Assembly: GCA_019279435.1 (NCBI GenBank)
Contig: JAAALK010000286.1
Span: 42,283,712 to 42,347,711, forward strand
Source of the DNA: Zizania palustris
Lineage: Eukaryota > Streptophyta > Magnoliopsida > Poales > Poaceae
Reading direction: 5' to 3'
DNA: 64,000 nucleotides
Part shown: positions 33,980-43,792 of the stretch, in pieces
How positions within the stretch are numbered: the first letter of the stretch is position 1
Layout of the letters: every line of letters starts with the position of its first letter
Made by a program: the position numbers and the translations under genes
Notes under the pieces: model-generated
What the model was told of the DNA's origin: nothing
Database searches by the model: none
The model's input: the letters and a program-made list of their open reading frames with translations, nothing else

Positions 33980-34859
33980 AAATATTATGTTAGCTAGTGC
34001 CCAATGTACCGGCACAACTGCTATAGGATATAAAGAATGGGTCGTAGGTTAGATGGATTCTGGTATATGAAATACCCCGTTATTCTTGCCTCTGGACTCT
34101 GTTGGAGTTAGGTATGTTATAAGTATGGTGGGTTCCGGGTGCAAGCTCGGAAACTGGTTGGTCGCACCCGGGGCACTATAAGGACCGGTCTGCGGGATCT
34201 GTTGCAAAGCACTTCCGTACCAACCACAAGTCTAATGGGTAAGTCCTAACTGGAAGTGTGGAACACTCCGTCTCTCGGCACCATAGTGGAGGGGGCAAGG
34301 GGCTAGCCTGCGGGCGACTTGTACCAAAGGAGGCTCAAGGGGGGGTATGGTGGGGCACCGACGCGTCGGGACACCATATGAAACCTATAAGAGGGTGCTG
34401 TTGAGTCGGAGAGGACCATATGGAAGGTTTTGGCACGAGTTCCCGTGAAATGGGTCATCTCGTTACACTTCGGTGTAAGTGATGAGTGCGTGCCTTGTGG
34501 GTACAGTGGTACATCTCTGATCAGAGTAAATTCAATCTTTTCGAAAAGCCGAGCCCACGGTCAAGGGCGGGTTGTGTGACTACTCGCAGTTAGTTTACAA
34601 TTGTTTGAAGGTTTGAGTTATTCATGGCATGTAAGGACTGTTGTGCGAGGAGGTGAAACGTACTCCTCGAGTTAGAAGATGATGATGCATACACATGTTT
34701 ACTTTTCAGTACTAATAAATTGATCACACTTAATGCTTTACAATTATGCTGCTTCCGCAAAACTAGCCACTTTCTCCCTTGTTATTTACCTTGCATTATA
34801 ATTGCATTCGGTGGCTTGCTGAGTACATCTGTACTCACCCCGTTGACTTACAACATCAG
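33980..34859 (+). ncRNA. Conserved hairpin-rich LTR domain (element A)
   Basis: This is alignable almost end to end with about 42540-43407 of element B, whereas the AT-rich LTR sequence before it is not. Both elements keep the same potential stems: CCGGGTGC/GCACCCGG (34135-34142 with 34164-34171), the palindrome CTCTGATCAGAG (34515-34526) and CGAGGAG/CTCCTCG (34646-34652 with 34663-34669). It may be a structured leader RNA or an intron with structure. The function is unknown. Confidence 0.45.
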
Positions 34860-34897
34860 AGCCCGTCTACTACGAGGAGGATGCAGGTCTGGAGTAG
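34860..34897 (+). other. Putative terminal mini-exon in LTR A
   Basis: After an acceptor-like ACATCAG (ending at 34859), a short acidic frame ends in Gly-Leu-Glu-TAG (stop 34895-34897). Joined by a GC-AG intron to the donor at 33788/33789, the phase is correct. Element B has the same arrangement (43408-43439, also ending Gly-Leu-Glu-TAG). Splicing is inferred, not shown. Confidence 0.4.
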
Positions 34898-35111
34898 CGA
34901 CCCAGTCAAGGCGAGACTGGAAGGAGGCGTTCATCTAGGACCCTTATTTTATTAGTTTCTCTTCACCTTTATTCACTTTTGTATTAATGCGGTCTACGAA
35001 CCGTGAATGATTGCCCGTATTGTACGTGGTCGCACGATGAACGTCTTGTTTTATTGATTTTCTATGGAATTTCAATAAAGTCCTGATTTATTAAATCGGG
35101 GCGCGACAAGA

Positions 35112-35123
35112 TGGTATCAGAGC
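35112..35123 (+). other. Primer binding site, element A
   Basis: TGGTATCAGAGC is complementary to the 3' end of plant initiator tRNA-Met. It lies three bases after the LTR end, as in other chromovirus-type gypsy elements. Confidence 0.9.
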
Positions 35124-35248
35124 CGACTTGACTGTAGGAAGCCAAACAGACCTGACCCTAGGACTTATATTAACCATATTTTCTTACAAACTGCTTACCT
35201 TCTCATCTTCTGAAGTTTTCACAAAAAAATTTTTTCTCTCTTTTGTAG

Positions 35249-36061
35249 ATGCCGGTCCATACCATGAGCGGGACTCTTCGTGATGAGGCTGGATTCATCC
35301 GCGAGCTTCGCGTGCTCGTCGACTTCTTGGGGTTTCCCCATGAGCCCGCGTTCCACGAGATCTTTCCCGATGCGAACGAGAGCTACTGCGAGGTCACGGT
35401 TGTTATCCGCCCCTCCTCCACGCAGCCACCCTTCTACACCCATGGAGTCGGAGGACCTTCGTTCGTAGTGGCCAGCCAGCGAGCCGCTCTTCAGTCCCTC
35501 GCCGAGCTTCGATTGGTCTACGACTGCCACCTTCGCGACACCATCTACCACTTCATGCCCATGCGCACACCTGGGAGTCACCGCAGCATCTACATCAACT
35601 CCCTCCCTCAGGACAACTCCGCCATCGCCCGCACCATGAGACTTTTGGAGGCCATGGACAACCTTCATACGGAGGCCGTCCTCGACGCAGATAGCCAGCA
35701 CGACACCATCGACTTCTACCGTCACTCATCGGAGAACCTGGCCCGCGAGAATGCTGAGCTCCGTCGACAAGTCCAGCAGAACCCCCAGCTGACTCTCGAG
35801 GTAGAGGAGTTGAGGCGTCAGAACGAGCTTCTACGCCAAGGCGCCATGGTCAATGCCCAGCTCCGCCAGCAGCTCAAAGACTTGAAGAAGGACCTTGAGG
35901 AGATCGCACCTCTTCTGCCTCGCAAGAAGAAACCCCTTCGGATCCCTACCGTGAGGCCCAAGAGGATCTCCCACAGTGCTCCACCCGCCGGACCGTCAAG
36001 TTCCTCGACCCCAACCGTCTCCCGCGAGCCCGTGATCGAGTCGTCCCCTGAGCTACCATAA
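35249..36061 (+). CDS. Extra ORF (orf0) upstream of gag in Tekay-like element A
   Basis: This intact 270-codon frame of unknown function has three parts: an N-terminal globular-looking domain (FIRELRVLVDFLGFPHEPAF near residue 14), a middle helical coiled coil (about residues 120-215, with AMDNLHTEAVLDAD), and a basic Pro-rich tail (PLLPRKKKP, then RPKRI). The homologous, frameshifted ORF in element B keeps the same blocks. The ATG is immediately preceded by a strong acceptor-like tract (TTCTCTCTTTTGTAG), suggesting expression from a spliced RNA. Additional ORFs before gag have been reported in some rice gypsy elements; whether this is the same family needs a search. It is not gag: it has no zinc knuckle, and the true gag of element B follows separately. 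Confidence 0.7.
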   Translation: MPVHTMSGTLRDEAGFIRELRVLVDFLGFPHEPAFHEIFPDANESYCEVTVVIRPSSTQPPFYTHGVGGPSFVVASQRAALQSLAELRLVYDCHLRDTIYHFMPMRTPGSHRSIYINSLPQDNSAIARTMRLLEAMDNLHTEAVLDADSQHDTIDFYRHSSENLARENAELRRQVQQNPQLTLEVEELRRQNELLRQGAMVNAQLRQQLKDLKKDLEEIAPLLPRKKKPLRIPTVRPKRISHSAPPAGPSSSSTPTVSREPVIESSPELP

Positions 36062-36154
36062 ACGTAGATTTACGGTTGATTGTTTTTCTTTTTACTTAAT
36101 TGTGTTACCAATTCATGTCAAAAATAAGGCATGAATAAATATATAAATATATGT

Positions 36155-36637
36155 GTTGGGGGAAATTACTTCATTTCCATGACTTAAAGGTTAACCCTCC
36201 GAAGGCTCTAAGAAGATCCCGAAGATGGTCGACTAATGCTCGAAGATACGTCAGCACGATCGAAGGGTGCCACGACGCGAAGTCTCGGAGGACCCTCCGA
36301 AAGGAGAAAGGAGGCTTCGAAGCAGGAAGACGTGACTGATTGGATGCCCTGCTTATCTATCTACTCTGCAGCACTTTACCGTGTATAACCTTGTTTATAA
36401 TACTGAAGGTCATTTGTAATATAAGGGTAAATAGGTCTATTCCTTTAGCCTTTCTCCCTATAAATACCCCCCTTTGTACCTTGTAAGGGGGATCCGGAAC
36501 CAGTGGTTTAAACACATACATTCGGACCTCTTGAGTTGTTATCCTTACGGAGGCTCAAGTTTGTCCTAAAGACACAAACCTCTTGTTTGTTTGTTCTTAA
36601 CTACTAAGAACCTGTTGGTGTAACTTTTACACCAACA
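36155..36637 (+). repeat. 5' LTR of Tat-type element (483 bp)
   Basis: It begins TGTTGGGGGA and ends ACCAACA. It contains CCTATAAATACCCC near 36468, a good TATA box, which puts transcription start about 30 bp later within the LTR. It ends two bases before the primer-binding sequence. Confidence 0.85.
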
Positions 36638-36639
36638 GT

Positions 36640-36649
36640 TGGCGCCGTC
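36640..36649 (+). other. Primer binding site, Tat-type element
   Basis: TGGCGCCGTC starts directly after the LTR and matches the kind of tRNA-Asp-like primer site common in Tat gypsy elements. The exact tRNA is inferred. Confidence 0.6.
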
Positions 36650-36845
36650 CGTGGGGATCCAAGTTCTAAAAGCTTGTTCTCTACTGCTAACTGCACTCTG
36701 AAGAAAACTTACGGGGGGAGCCTCGGAATCCTGAGATTCCGCGCACCCTTCAGTTAAGGGCTTCTTAGTGCAGCCCGAAGGCCTTCCCTCGACCCCCCCG
36801 AGTCGTTCGAAGCCTTCCATTTCCAAGACACCTCATCGACTAACC

Positions 36846-39800
36846 ATGCCTCCGAAGCGTGGTCAGGCTACAGGTCCCCTTCGAAGGTCCCCTCGGACCA
36901 ACGGAGCCGGACCCTCAGCTAATCCAACGGTTCCTGCCGGAACCGATGGGCGTCGAGCGCCCCGGGGCCCTCTACCCCCCCCCTACAATGCTTCAAACCG
37001 ACTACGCAGCGAGCCGAGACCCTGAAGTCCCCTCCGACGAAGACGAAGGCCCTCCCGAGACCGAGGCTACGCAGCTAGCCAGGCTTCAGGAGGAGGTATC
37101 CAGATGGAGGCAGGAAGCCGCCGACAGACTCCGCACTCAAGCCTCCACTGAAACTCCAAGAGGGCCTCCAGACGATGGAGGCCACAACCCCCCAGAAGTT
37201 ATACAAGTCCAGGAAGAGGCCGAGAATGCATCCTTCGACAATGAATCTCCACTGCACCCTGATCTGCAGAGAGTGCCCTTCGACCCCAAGTTCAAGGCCT
37301 CGAAGCTGCACAAGTACTCCGGGGGATCGGACCCCGGGGAGTTCGCCCGCTCGTACGCCCTAGCTATAGAAGCAAGCGGAGGGGTACGAAGCACCATGGC
37401 AAAATGCTTCCCACTTGCTCTCGAAGGTGTGGCACTCCGGTGGTTCTGGTCCCTAAAACCAGGATCGATCAAGTCATGGGAACTACTCAAAAAGAAGTTC
37501 GTGAGCAACTTCCAAGGCACTTTCGTGGCCCCAATGTCTACGGGAAGTTTGTTCCAAGTAAAGCAGCGGGAAGGAGAAACCCTCCGAGAATACTTTACAC
37601 GCTTCGCCCACACCAAGTCACAGATCAAGGGCCTTACTACCTCTTCGGTAGTCGATGCCGCCCGAGAGGGGGTGCTAAACCCTGACCTCCTCAGCAAACT
37701 CCATCGCAAGCCGGTAACATCCATAGCACAGCTCATGGCATACTTCGAGCAATATGCCAAGGCAGAGGAAGGATGCCTTCGGCGAGCTGAAGCAGCGCTA
37801 CCCGCCCTCCGGGAAGTCAAAAGGGAGCCGGAGGCCACCGCTCCGCCACAACCCCCACAAGACAGCCGCCCTAGCGATTATAGGCGAGGAAAAAAGCATT
37901 TCCGTTCGGAAGTGCTAAATATTGCACCTTCAGCTTCGAAGGCACCGGCCAGTTTTCAGCAAGTAAAAAATTTTAAGGCTGGGCCGTCAGCACCTCAAGA
38001 AAGGGTGCCTGGAAGGCGCCAGAGTCATTTTTGCTGTGTACATGGCGATAATAGAAGCCATGACACGAAGGACTGCAAGACGATATTAGCCCTTCGGGGT
38101 GAATACATTGACCGAAATACCAGGAGGGGTACTTCGGACCGGGTTCCACCTGCGGCACGATCGGAGCCTGTCCAAACTGTGGCCCGAGCCGGGGCCCTTG
38201 AAGCCCCTATACAGCTACCGGTGGCCAGTATTATGCCACCACCAAGGCACGAAGATCCGCAAGACCGCGGCAAAAGAGTGGTTCTACCCATCTCCGGAGG
38301 GGGGACCCTCGGCAGCATGTCCAAGAGACAGCGCCGTGAGTACGTCCGAGAAGTTGGGCACATTGGGACTTCAAGTTCCGCTGAAGGGATGCCAGAATGG
38401 TCCCGTGTACCCATCTCATTCACAACCAGCGATGCAGTAGGGGTGAAGTTTCCCCATGCTGATCCATTAGTCATCTCTGCTGATATAGCAGGGGCTGATG
38501 TTCGGAGGATCCTGGTGGACGGTGGGAGCTCCGCAGACATACTCTTCGTTCAAGCCTTCGACCAGATGTGCATACCCCGGAAGCATCTACTCCCTGCAGC
38601 CCGGCCACTTCAAGGGTTCTCAGGACCGCCTCTCGATGCCCTCGGCCAAATAGGCCTCGAGGTTGCCTTCGGAGAGGGGCCGCTGGCCCGAGTAGAGGAG
38701 GTGATTTTCGACGTGGTGGATGCCCCCTACGCCTACAATGCTATCTTCGGGCGAGGGATGTTAAACCAATTCGGGGCCATAGCTCATCACAACTACCTTT
38801 GTCTCAAAATGCCCACGCAAGGTGGAGTGCTCACTATTTCAGGAGACCAAGCTATAGCCAGAAGGACAGAATATGGCCACGGGCAGCCATTGGACCCTCG
38901 ACAAGTGCACAATGTGGCGGAGAGCGCCAAAGAAGTACCAGAAGCCTTGAGCCCCCCGAAGGGATCCTCGCTCAAACCAAGCCCGGAGGGCGATGTCGAG
39001 ACAAGAATGATTTCAAAAGACGACAAAGAATACCCAATAAAATTCGGCAAGGGGCTATCTCCGGAGATAACAGCCTCATTAGAAGAAGTCGTCAAGAGGA
39101 ATTTAGACATGTTTGCTTGGACCGACGAAGATATCACGGGGGTCGACCGAAGCATCATCGAGCACAGTCTGCTCGTCAACCCGAAGGCCAAACCAGTGCG
39201 CCAGGGGCTCCGGAAGCTATCAACAGAAAGAGCAAGCTTAGCCAAGGCCGAAGTGGAAAAATTGCTAAAAGCTGGCATTATCAGGGAAGTGGCCCATACC
39301 GAGTGGTTGGCCAACCCTGTCTTTGTAAGGAAGAAGGATTCCAGCAAATGGCGCATGTGTATTGACTTCACATCACTAAATAAAGCATGCCCGCGAGACC
39401 CCTACCCAATGCCCCGAATAGATCAATTAATAGATTCCACAGCCGGCTCCGAACTATTAAGCTTCCTCGATGCATACTCCGGGTACCATCAAGTATGGCT
39501 GAAGAAAGAAGACGAGGCCAAGACAAGTTTCATAACTCCTTCAGGAGTATTCTGCTATGTAAGAATGCCGTTTGGTTTACGGAATGCCGGAGCCACTTTT
39601 TCTCGCTTAATAGCTAAAGCTTTAGGCCATCAGATAGGCCGCAATGTCGAAGCCTACATGGACGATATTGTAATAAAAAGTGCTCAAAAGCATCAGCATA
39701 GCATAGACTTAGATGAAACTTTGAGAGCCTCCGAACATGTGGAGTACGCCTCAATCCCGAAAAATGTATATTCGGGGCACAAGCAGGGAAGCTGCTAGGG

Positions 39801-40098
39801 TACTTAGTTTCGAGCAGGGGAATCGAAGCCAGTCCAACGCAAATAAGTGCACTGCAAAGAATGGCCCCACCTGAAAATTTGAAGCAAGTACAGAAGCTAG
39901 CAGGAAGGCTAGCAGCACTCAGCAGGTTCCTGTCCAGATCGGCAGAGCGAAGCCTCCCAATTTTCAAGGCACTCAAAGGCTCCGAAAGCTTCAGCTGGAC
40001 GTCGGAGTGCCAAAAGAGCTTCGAAGAGATAAAAGCCTACCTTGGAACATTATCAACCTTAACTGTTCCTCTTCAGGGGAAACATTGCTTTTACCTTG
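36846..40098 (+). pseudogene. Tat-type gag-protease-reverse transcriptase, frameshifted and cut by gap
   Basis: The likely start is the ATG at 36846 (Met-Pro-Pro-Lys-Arg). A break near the C9 run at about 36975-36983 shifts reading into the long frame that continues to 39798. The order is retrotransposon gag domain (about 37280-37800; FPLALEGVALRWFWSLKPGS), a His/Cys region with CCVHG near 38035, aspartic protease (ILVDGGSSADILF, about 38508) and RT with YMDDIV at about 39656. A second frameshift at about 39715 moves the RT connection region (RLAALSRFLSRSAERSLPIF) into another frame up to the gap. The two breaks make this copy non-functional as written. Confidence 0.9.
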
Positions 40099-40198
40099 NN
40101 NNNNNNNNNNNNNNNNNNNNNNNNNNNNNNNNNNNNNNNNNNNNNNNNNNNNNNNNNNNNNNNNNNNNNNNNNNNNNNNNNNNNNNNNNNNNNNNNNN
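40099..40198. other. Assembly gap (100 N)
   Basis: Exactly 100 Ns, the conventional placeholder for a gap of unknown length. To its left a Tat pol gene is interrupted; to its right is the middle of a copia LTR. At least the rest of the Tat element, Tekay-like element A and copia A, and about 340 bp of the copia B LTR, are unaccounted for. Confidence 0.99.
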
Positions 40199-40251
40199 AA
40201 CTGGTGCTGGGCTTCGTACACGAAGGTCTAAACGCACACTGACAGACTTCG
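40199..40251 (-). repeat. Fragment of copia B 3' LTR left of the Tekay-like insertion
   Basis: This 53-bp piece matches 61480-61532 of the other copia B LTR with one or two differences, and ends in the target duplication CTTCG (40247-40251). The preceding ~340 bp of the LTR are in the gap. Confidence 0.92.
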
Positions 40252-42286
40252 TGTAACACCCCAATTTTTCAAAACAATAAAAATATAATTAAATTCAATT
40301 TATTGGAATTATTATTTCAGAAAATACTTTTAAATCCCTTTTATACCCTTTTGAACTACAACATAGAGTAGATGACCAAATTAGGAGGTGAAACTTTTTG
40401 TATATGATCCTAAGGCCAAAATATAATTTTGAGAATTTTTATAAATTTTTACCAGCCTTGGAAGTAGCCCTAATATTCTAATCTATTTTCTGGAATTATT
40501 TTTATTCAGAAAAGTATTAGAACAGTAATGGGCTCCTCCCCTCCCTTCTCTCTCTCCCGGCCGGCCCAGCCCGTTACCGCGCTCGCCTTAGACTGACAAC
40601 CCGGTCCCACCTGTCGGCGCCGAATCCCTCCCCTCGCGCGCGAACCCGACAACCCGGCCCCACCCGTCAGTTGCCACCCTCGCTCACCCGCGCTCACTGG
40701 CCCGTGGCCCCGCTTGTCAGGACCTTCGTCCCCGCGAGATCCGCCCCGGATCCCCCCCCTCGCCGGCCGAAACCCTAACTCCGCCTAGGATCCGCCCTCG
40801 CCGGCCCCCTCCCTTTAATCCGACGCGTGCATTGAATTCCCCCCCTCACCGCGCCGGCCGTTTCCCCCTATTAATCCCGCCCGATTCACGTCCAGGTGCG
40901 TTGAACCACGTCAACCCGAGCTCGCCGGCGTCAAGGCACATTTATCCCCGGCCACCGTCGATTACGCCCCCCCTGCCCCCGCCGGTGATCCTATTTAAAC
41001 CCCCCGGTCACCCGCATTTCACCCCCACGCCTACGCCTTGCGAGAACACACAGAGCGCCCACCACCCGGCTTTTAGCGCCACATCGCCTCCTGTTCTCCA
41101 GCCGTCGACCGCCGTCGCCGGAGTACTCCTCCGTCCTCGTCGACCGCACCTCTGCAACCGCAAGGACCACCCCCACCTCGGCCACACCTTCGCTGGCCAA
41201 GGAGATCGCTGGATCCCCACCGCCGTCGAGTACCCGAGAAGCCCTTCGCGTCTACCCTCGCCGCCGGCCGCCGTCAGCCGTCCTCCTTCGCCAACTAAGG
41301 TACCTTCGTGACCGCCTTGGCCTCCTCTTTCCGTTTTCGCATAGAGCTAGGGCCTAGCCCCCTCGTAGGCGCCGTCGCCGCCGCACCCGAACCCCACCGT
41401 CGCCGGAGACGAAGGGGGGTATAACCCCCTTAGCGCGTGTCGTGCCGGATTTAATCCTGGCCGCACGATCGCGATCGGACGACGCGCGTGAACCCACGTA
41501 CGCGATCTAATCCGCACCGTCGGATCTGGTCAAAGCGTTACGTTTTAATCTCGCGCGTCGATTTCCATTTAACCCGACGCGCGATCTCGTGCGTCCACGT
41601 GGTACCCCTTCGCGCGTTTTAATCCTGGCCGTCCGTTGTCACTTAACCCTCCCGCCTCGCGCCTGGCCACCGGATCCAGATCCGACGGTCCAGATCGACC
41701 CGGCGCACGCGCACAGTGCGCGGGTTCACCGTGGGCCTGGCTCACCGTGGACCCGAGAGGTTTAAAATTTGAAAATAAATTCCAGAAATGCTTTTAAACT
41801 TGTAAAATTCATATCTAATGCATTTGGACTCTAAAAATTACCATTCCAATTTTAGAAAATTCATAAAATTATTCTCTACATGTTTATGCAATAAAAACAG
41901 TAGGTTTATTTTGACATTTTCATGTTTATTCAAATAATTATTCAAAAGCCTTTAGGATTAAAATATGGATTAAAATATTTAAACTTCAGAAAAATTTATA
42001 TTAATTTCCTTTCTGTCCAATCACTGAAAACCACCAAGTTGACATAAACTTTTCATTTCACACTTATTTGAGAATTTAATATGACAATAATCACATTTAA
42101 ACATTTGTTTTCAAAAAAGGACAACCCTTCATTTTAATCCCTTTAAAATTATTTATAAAATTTAGAACCTTAACCTTCGAGTTTATTTATTTATAATCAA
42201 ACCCACTTTAACTTATATGCTTGCAATGTAATGTTATATGGTTTGATTGAATGTGGTACTCTTTTTATTTTACTTTATATTAAAAA

Positions 42287-42353
42287 GACTACGACGTCGC
42301 CGAGGAGCCGGAGTACTTCCCCGAAGTCCCTCCCTCTCCCTTTGCTGAACAAG
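42287..42353 (+). other. Coding-like mini-exon inside LTR B
   Basis: This 67-bp block has the same length as in LTR A and the same PEVPPSPFAEQ core, and the codons of that core differ from LTR A only at third positions. It ends at CAAG|GCAAGT. The 3' LTR copy near 51314 has one change in the block (Val to Ile). Directly upstream in this frame is TAA, so translation cannot simply extend leftwards; an acceptor at AAAAAG|AC would be in phase 1. Confidence 0.55.
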
Positions 42354-42539
42354 GCAAGTCACCAAACCATTCTTTTGAGCATATTGAACCCATGTCTGAA
42401 TTGACTATCGCTAAAACACATAGGTTATGTATATGCATTAGTCAAATGAACCCTTACATTATATTTATTTAGGATCCCCCGACCTTGATGTGCAACCCAA
42501 GCCATGCTATCTCGCCTAACCTCCTTGTCACCATATGAT

Positions 42540-43407
42540 CAATGATATTAGCTAGTGTCCAATGTATTGGCACGGCCGCTATAGGATAAAGATGAGTCGT
42601 AGTGAAATGGTTCTATTATATGATCCCGTTACTTCTTATCTTTGGAAATTCTGTTGGTGATGAGTCATGGTTGTGAGTGTATGCATGGTGGGTTCCGGGT
42701 GCAAGCTAGGGCATTGGTCAGTCGCACCCGGGGCACTATAAGGACCGGTCTGAGGGATCCGTTGCAATACACTTACGTACTAACCACAAGTCTAGTGGGT
42801 AAGTCCTAACTAAGGTATGGGTTGTTCCAAACCGAGGCCACCATTTGGAGATGGGTCAAGTTGCACCTGCGGGTGACTTGTACCAATGTGGCGCAAAAGG
42901 GGGTGCGACGTTAGCCGGGATGCGGCCCGGCGCGCCGGCGAAACCTAGAGCGGGTGGTTATCGCTTGGAACATCTCATATTGAGGTTTTGGCACGAGTTC
43001 CCGTGAAATGGGTCATCTCGTTGAGATGAGTGCGTGCCTTGTGGGTACAGTAGTACATCTCTGATCAGAGTCTTAAATCCTTTTCGAAAAGCCGAGCCCA
43101 CGGTCAAGGGCGGGTTGCGTGACATCCCCCAGTTAGTTTACTTTGAATATGTATGTGCATGATGGATTGACATGTAAGGACCGTTGTGCGAGGAGGTAAA
43201 ACGTACTCCTCGAGTTAGTTGATGTTGATGATGTTCATATTTACTTTCCGCATGATTAAAATATGATTACACTAAATGCCATAACTGCAACTGCTTTATT
43301 CCGCATTGTTAGCCTTTATCCTTCCTTGTTTATTATCCTGCATTATTACTTGCATTTGCGGTGGCTTGTTGAGTACTTTTTGTACTCATACCCGTTGGAC
43401 CCCACAG
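42540..43407 (+). ncRNA. Conserved hairpin-rich LTR domain (element B)
   Basis: This is the counterpart of 33980-34859. Stems CCGGGTGC/GCACCCGG (42695-42702 with 42724-42731), CTCTGATCAGAG (43059-43070) and CGAGGAG/CTCCTCG (43189-43195 with 43206-43212) are preserved, with loops that differ in sequence. It is repeated in the 3' LTR at about 51567-52434. Confidence 0.45.
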
Positions 43408-43439
43408 AGGATGCTTATCTTGAAGACGGTCTGGAGTAG
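43408..43439 (+). other. Putative terminal mini-exon in LTR B
   Basis: After the acceptor-like CCCCACAG, a short acidic frame ends in Gly-Leu-Glu-TAG. The phase matches the GC donor at 42353/42354. The end residues and position agree with 34860-34897 in element A. Inferred only. Confidence 0.4.
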
Positions 43440-43657
43440 CAACCCAGTCGAGAAGAAAGATCCTGAAGAAGACGTTCGTCATGCCGCTGTTTAATTATCT
43501 TGTTACCGTTTTTATTAAAACAATGTTGTAATAAATATGGTCTGCGTACCATGGATTTTATCGTATGTACGTTGTCGCATGATGAACCTCTTGTATTATT
43601 GTTTTTCTATGGAAATTCAATAATGTCTCGATTTTGATAAATCGGGGCGCTACAAGA

Positions 43658-43669
43658 TGGTATCAGAGC
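43658..43669 (+). other. Primer binding site, element B
   Basis: TGGTATCAGAGC lies three bases after the LTR and is complementary to initiator tRNA-Met. Confidence 0.93.
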
Positions 43670-43792
43670 CGACTCGACTGTAGGAAGCCAAACAGACCCG
43701 CCTAGCCATTAACCATAGGAAATTATTTCTCGAAAATCTACTTCATAAACTTTGTTCCTCTCCTCAATTTTATTCAACTTGCTGTTTTGTAG

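Larger units (their letters stand above)
30976..35108 (+). repeat. 5' LTR of Tekay-like element A (4.1 kb)
   Basis: It starts TGTAACAGCCCC and ends GCGACA, directly before the PBS. Layout: an AT-rich start, a GC-rich tract (31250-32460) with a donor-like CCCGGTACGG at about 32090, 1.2 kb of very AT-rich sequence, a 67-bp coding-like block (33722-33788), a conserved hairpin-rich domain (about 33980-34860), and a short AT-rich end. The ORFs in the GC-rich tract do not match those of LTR B at the protein level, so I do not call them. Confidence 0.88.
30976..36154 (+). mobile_element. Tekay/Del-like gypsy element A, 5' part only
   Basis: The element has a 5' LTR (30976-35108), an initiator-tRNA-Met-type PBS (TGGTATCAGAGC at 35112-35123) and an extra ORF (35249-36061). 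At 36155 a Tat-type element is inserted, before gag begins. Gag, pol and the 3' LTR are absent from the window, presumably lost in or beyond the assembly gap. It resembles complete element B (40252-52679) in every part, though the LTRs are well diverged. Confidence 0.88.
36155..40098 (+). mobile_element. Tat-lineage gypsy element, 5' part, ending at assembly gap
   Basis: A short 5' LTR (36155-36637, TGTTGG...CCAACA) is followed by a PBS-like TGGCGCCGTC and a gag-pol region that runs into the N gap. The gag and RT sequences (SKWRMCIDFTSLNKACPRDP) are of the Tat type. It is inserted in Tekay-like element A; presumptive left target bases are ATATG (36150-36154). RNase H, integrase and the 3' LTR are not in the window. 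Confidence 0.87.
40252..43654 (+). repeat. 5' LTR of Tekay-like element B (3.4 kb)
   Basis: It runs from TGTAACACCCC to GCGCTACA. A TATA-like CTATTTAAACC at about 40989 in the GC-rich tract would start transcription near 41020. A donor-like AACTAAGGTACC lies at about 41300. The acidic-peptide block is at 42287-42353 and the conserved hairpin domain at about 42540-43407. Confidence 0.95.

Noticed and set aside
40832..41311. 159-codon Pro-rich ORF in LTR B as exon 1 of the mini-gene
   Set aside because: Its donor-like end at about 41300 gives a phase that does not fit the 42287 block, and the fitting phase contains a TAA; LTR A has no equivalent protein.
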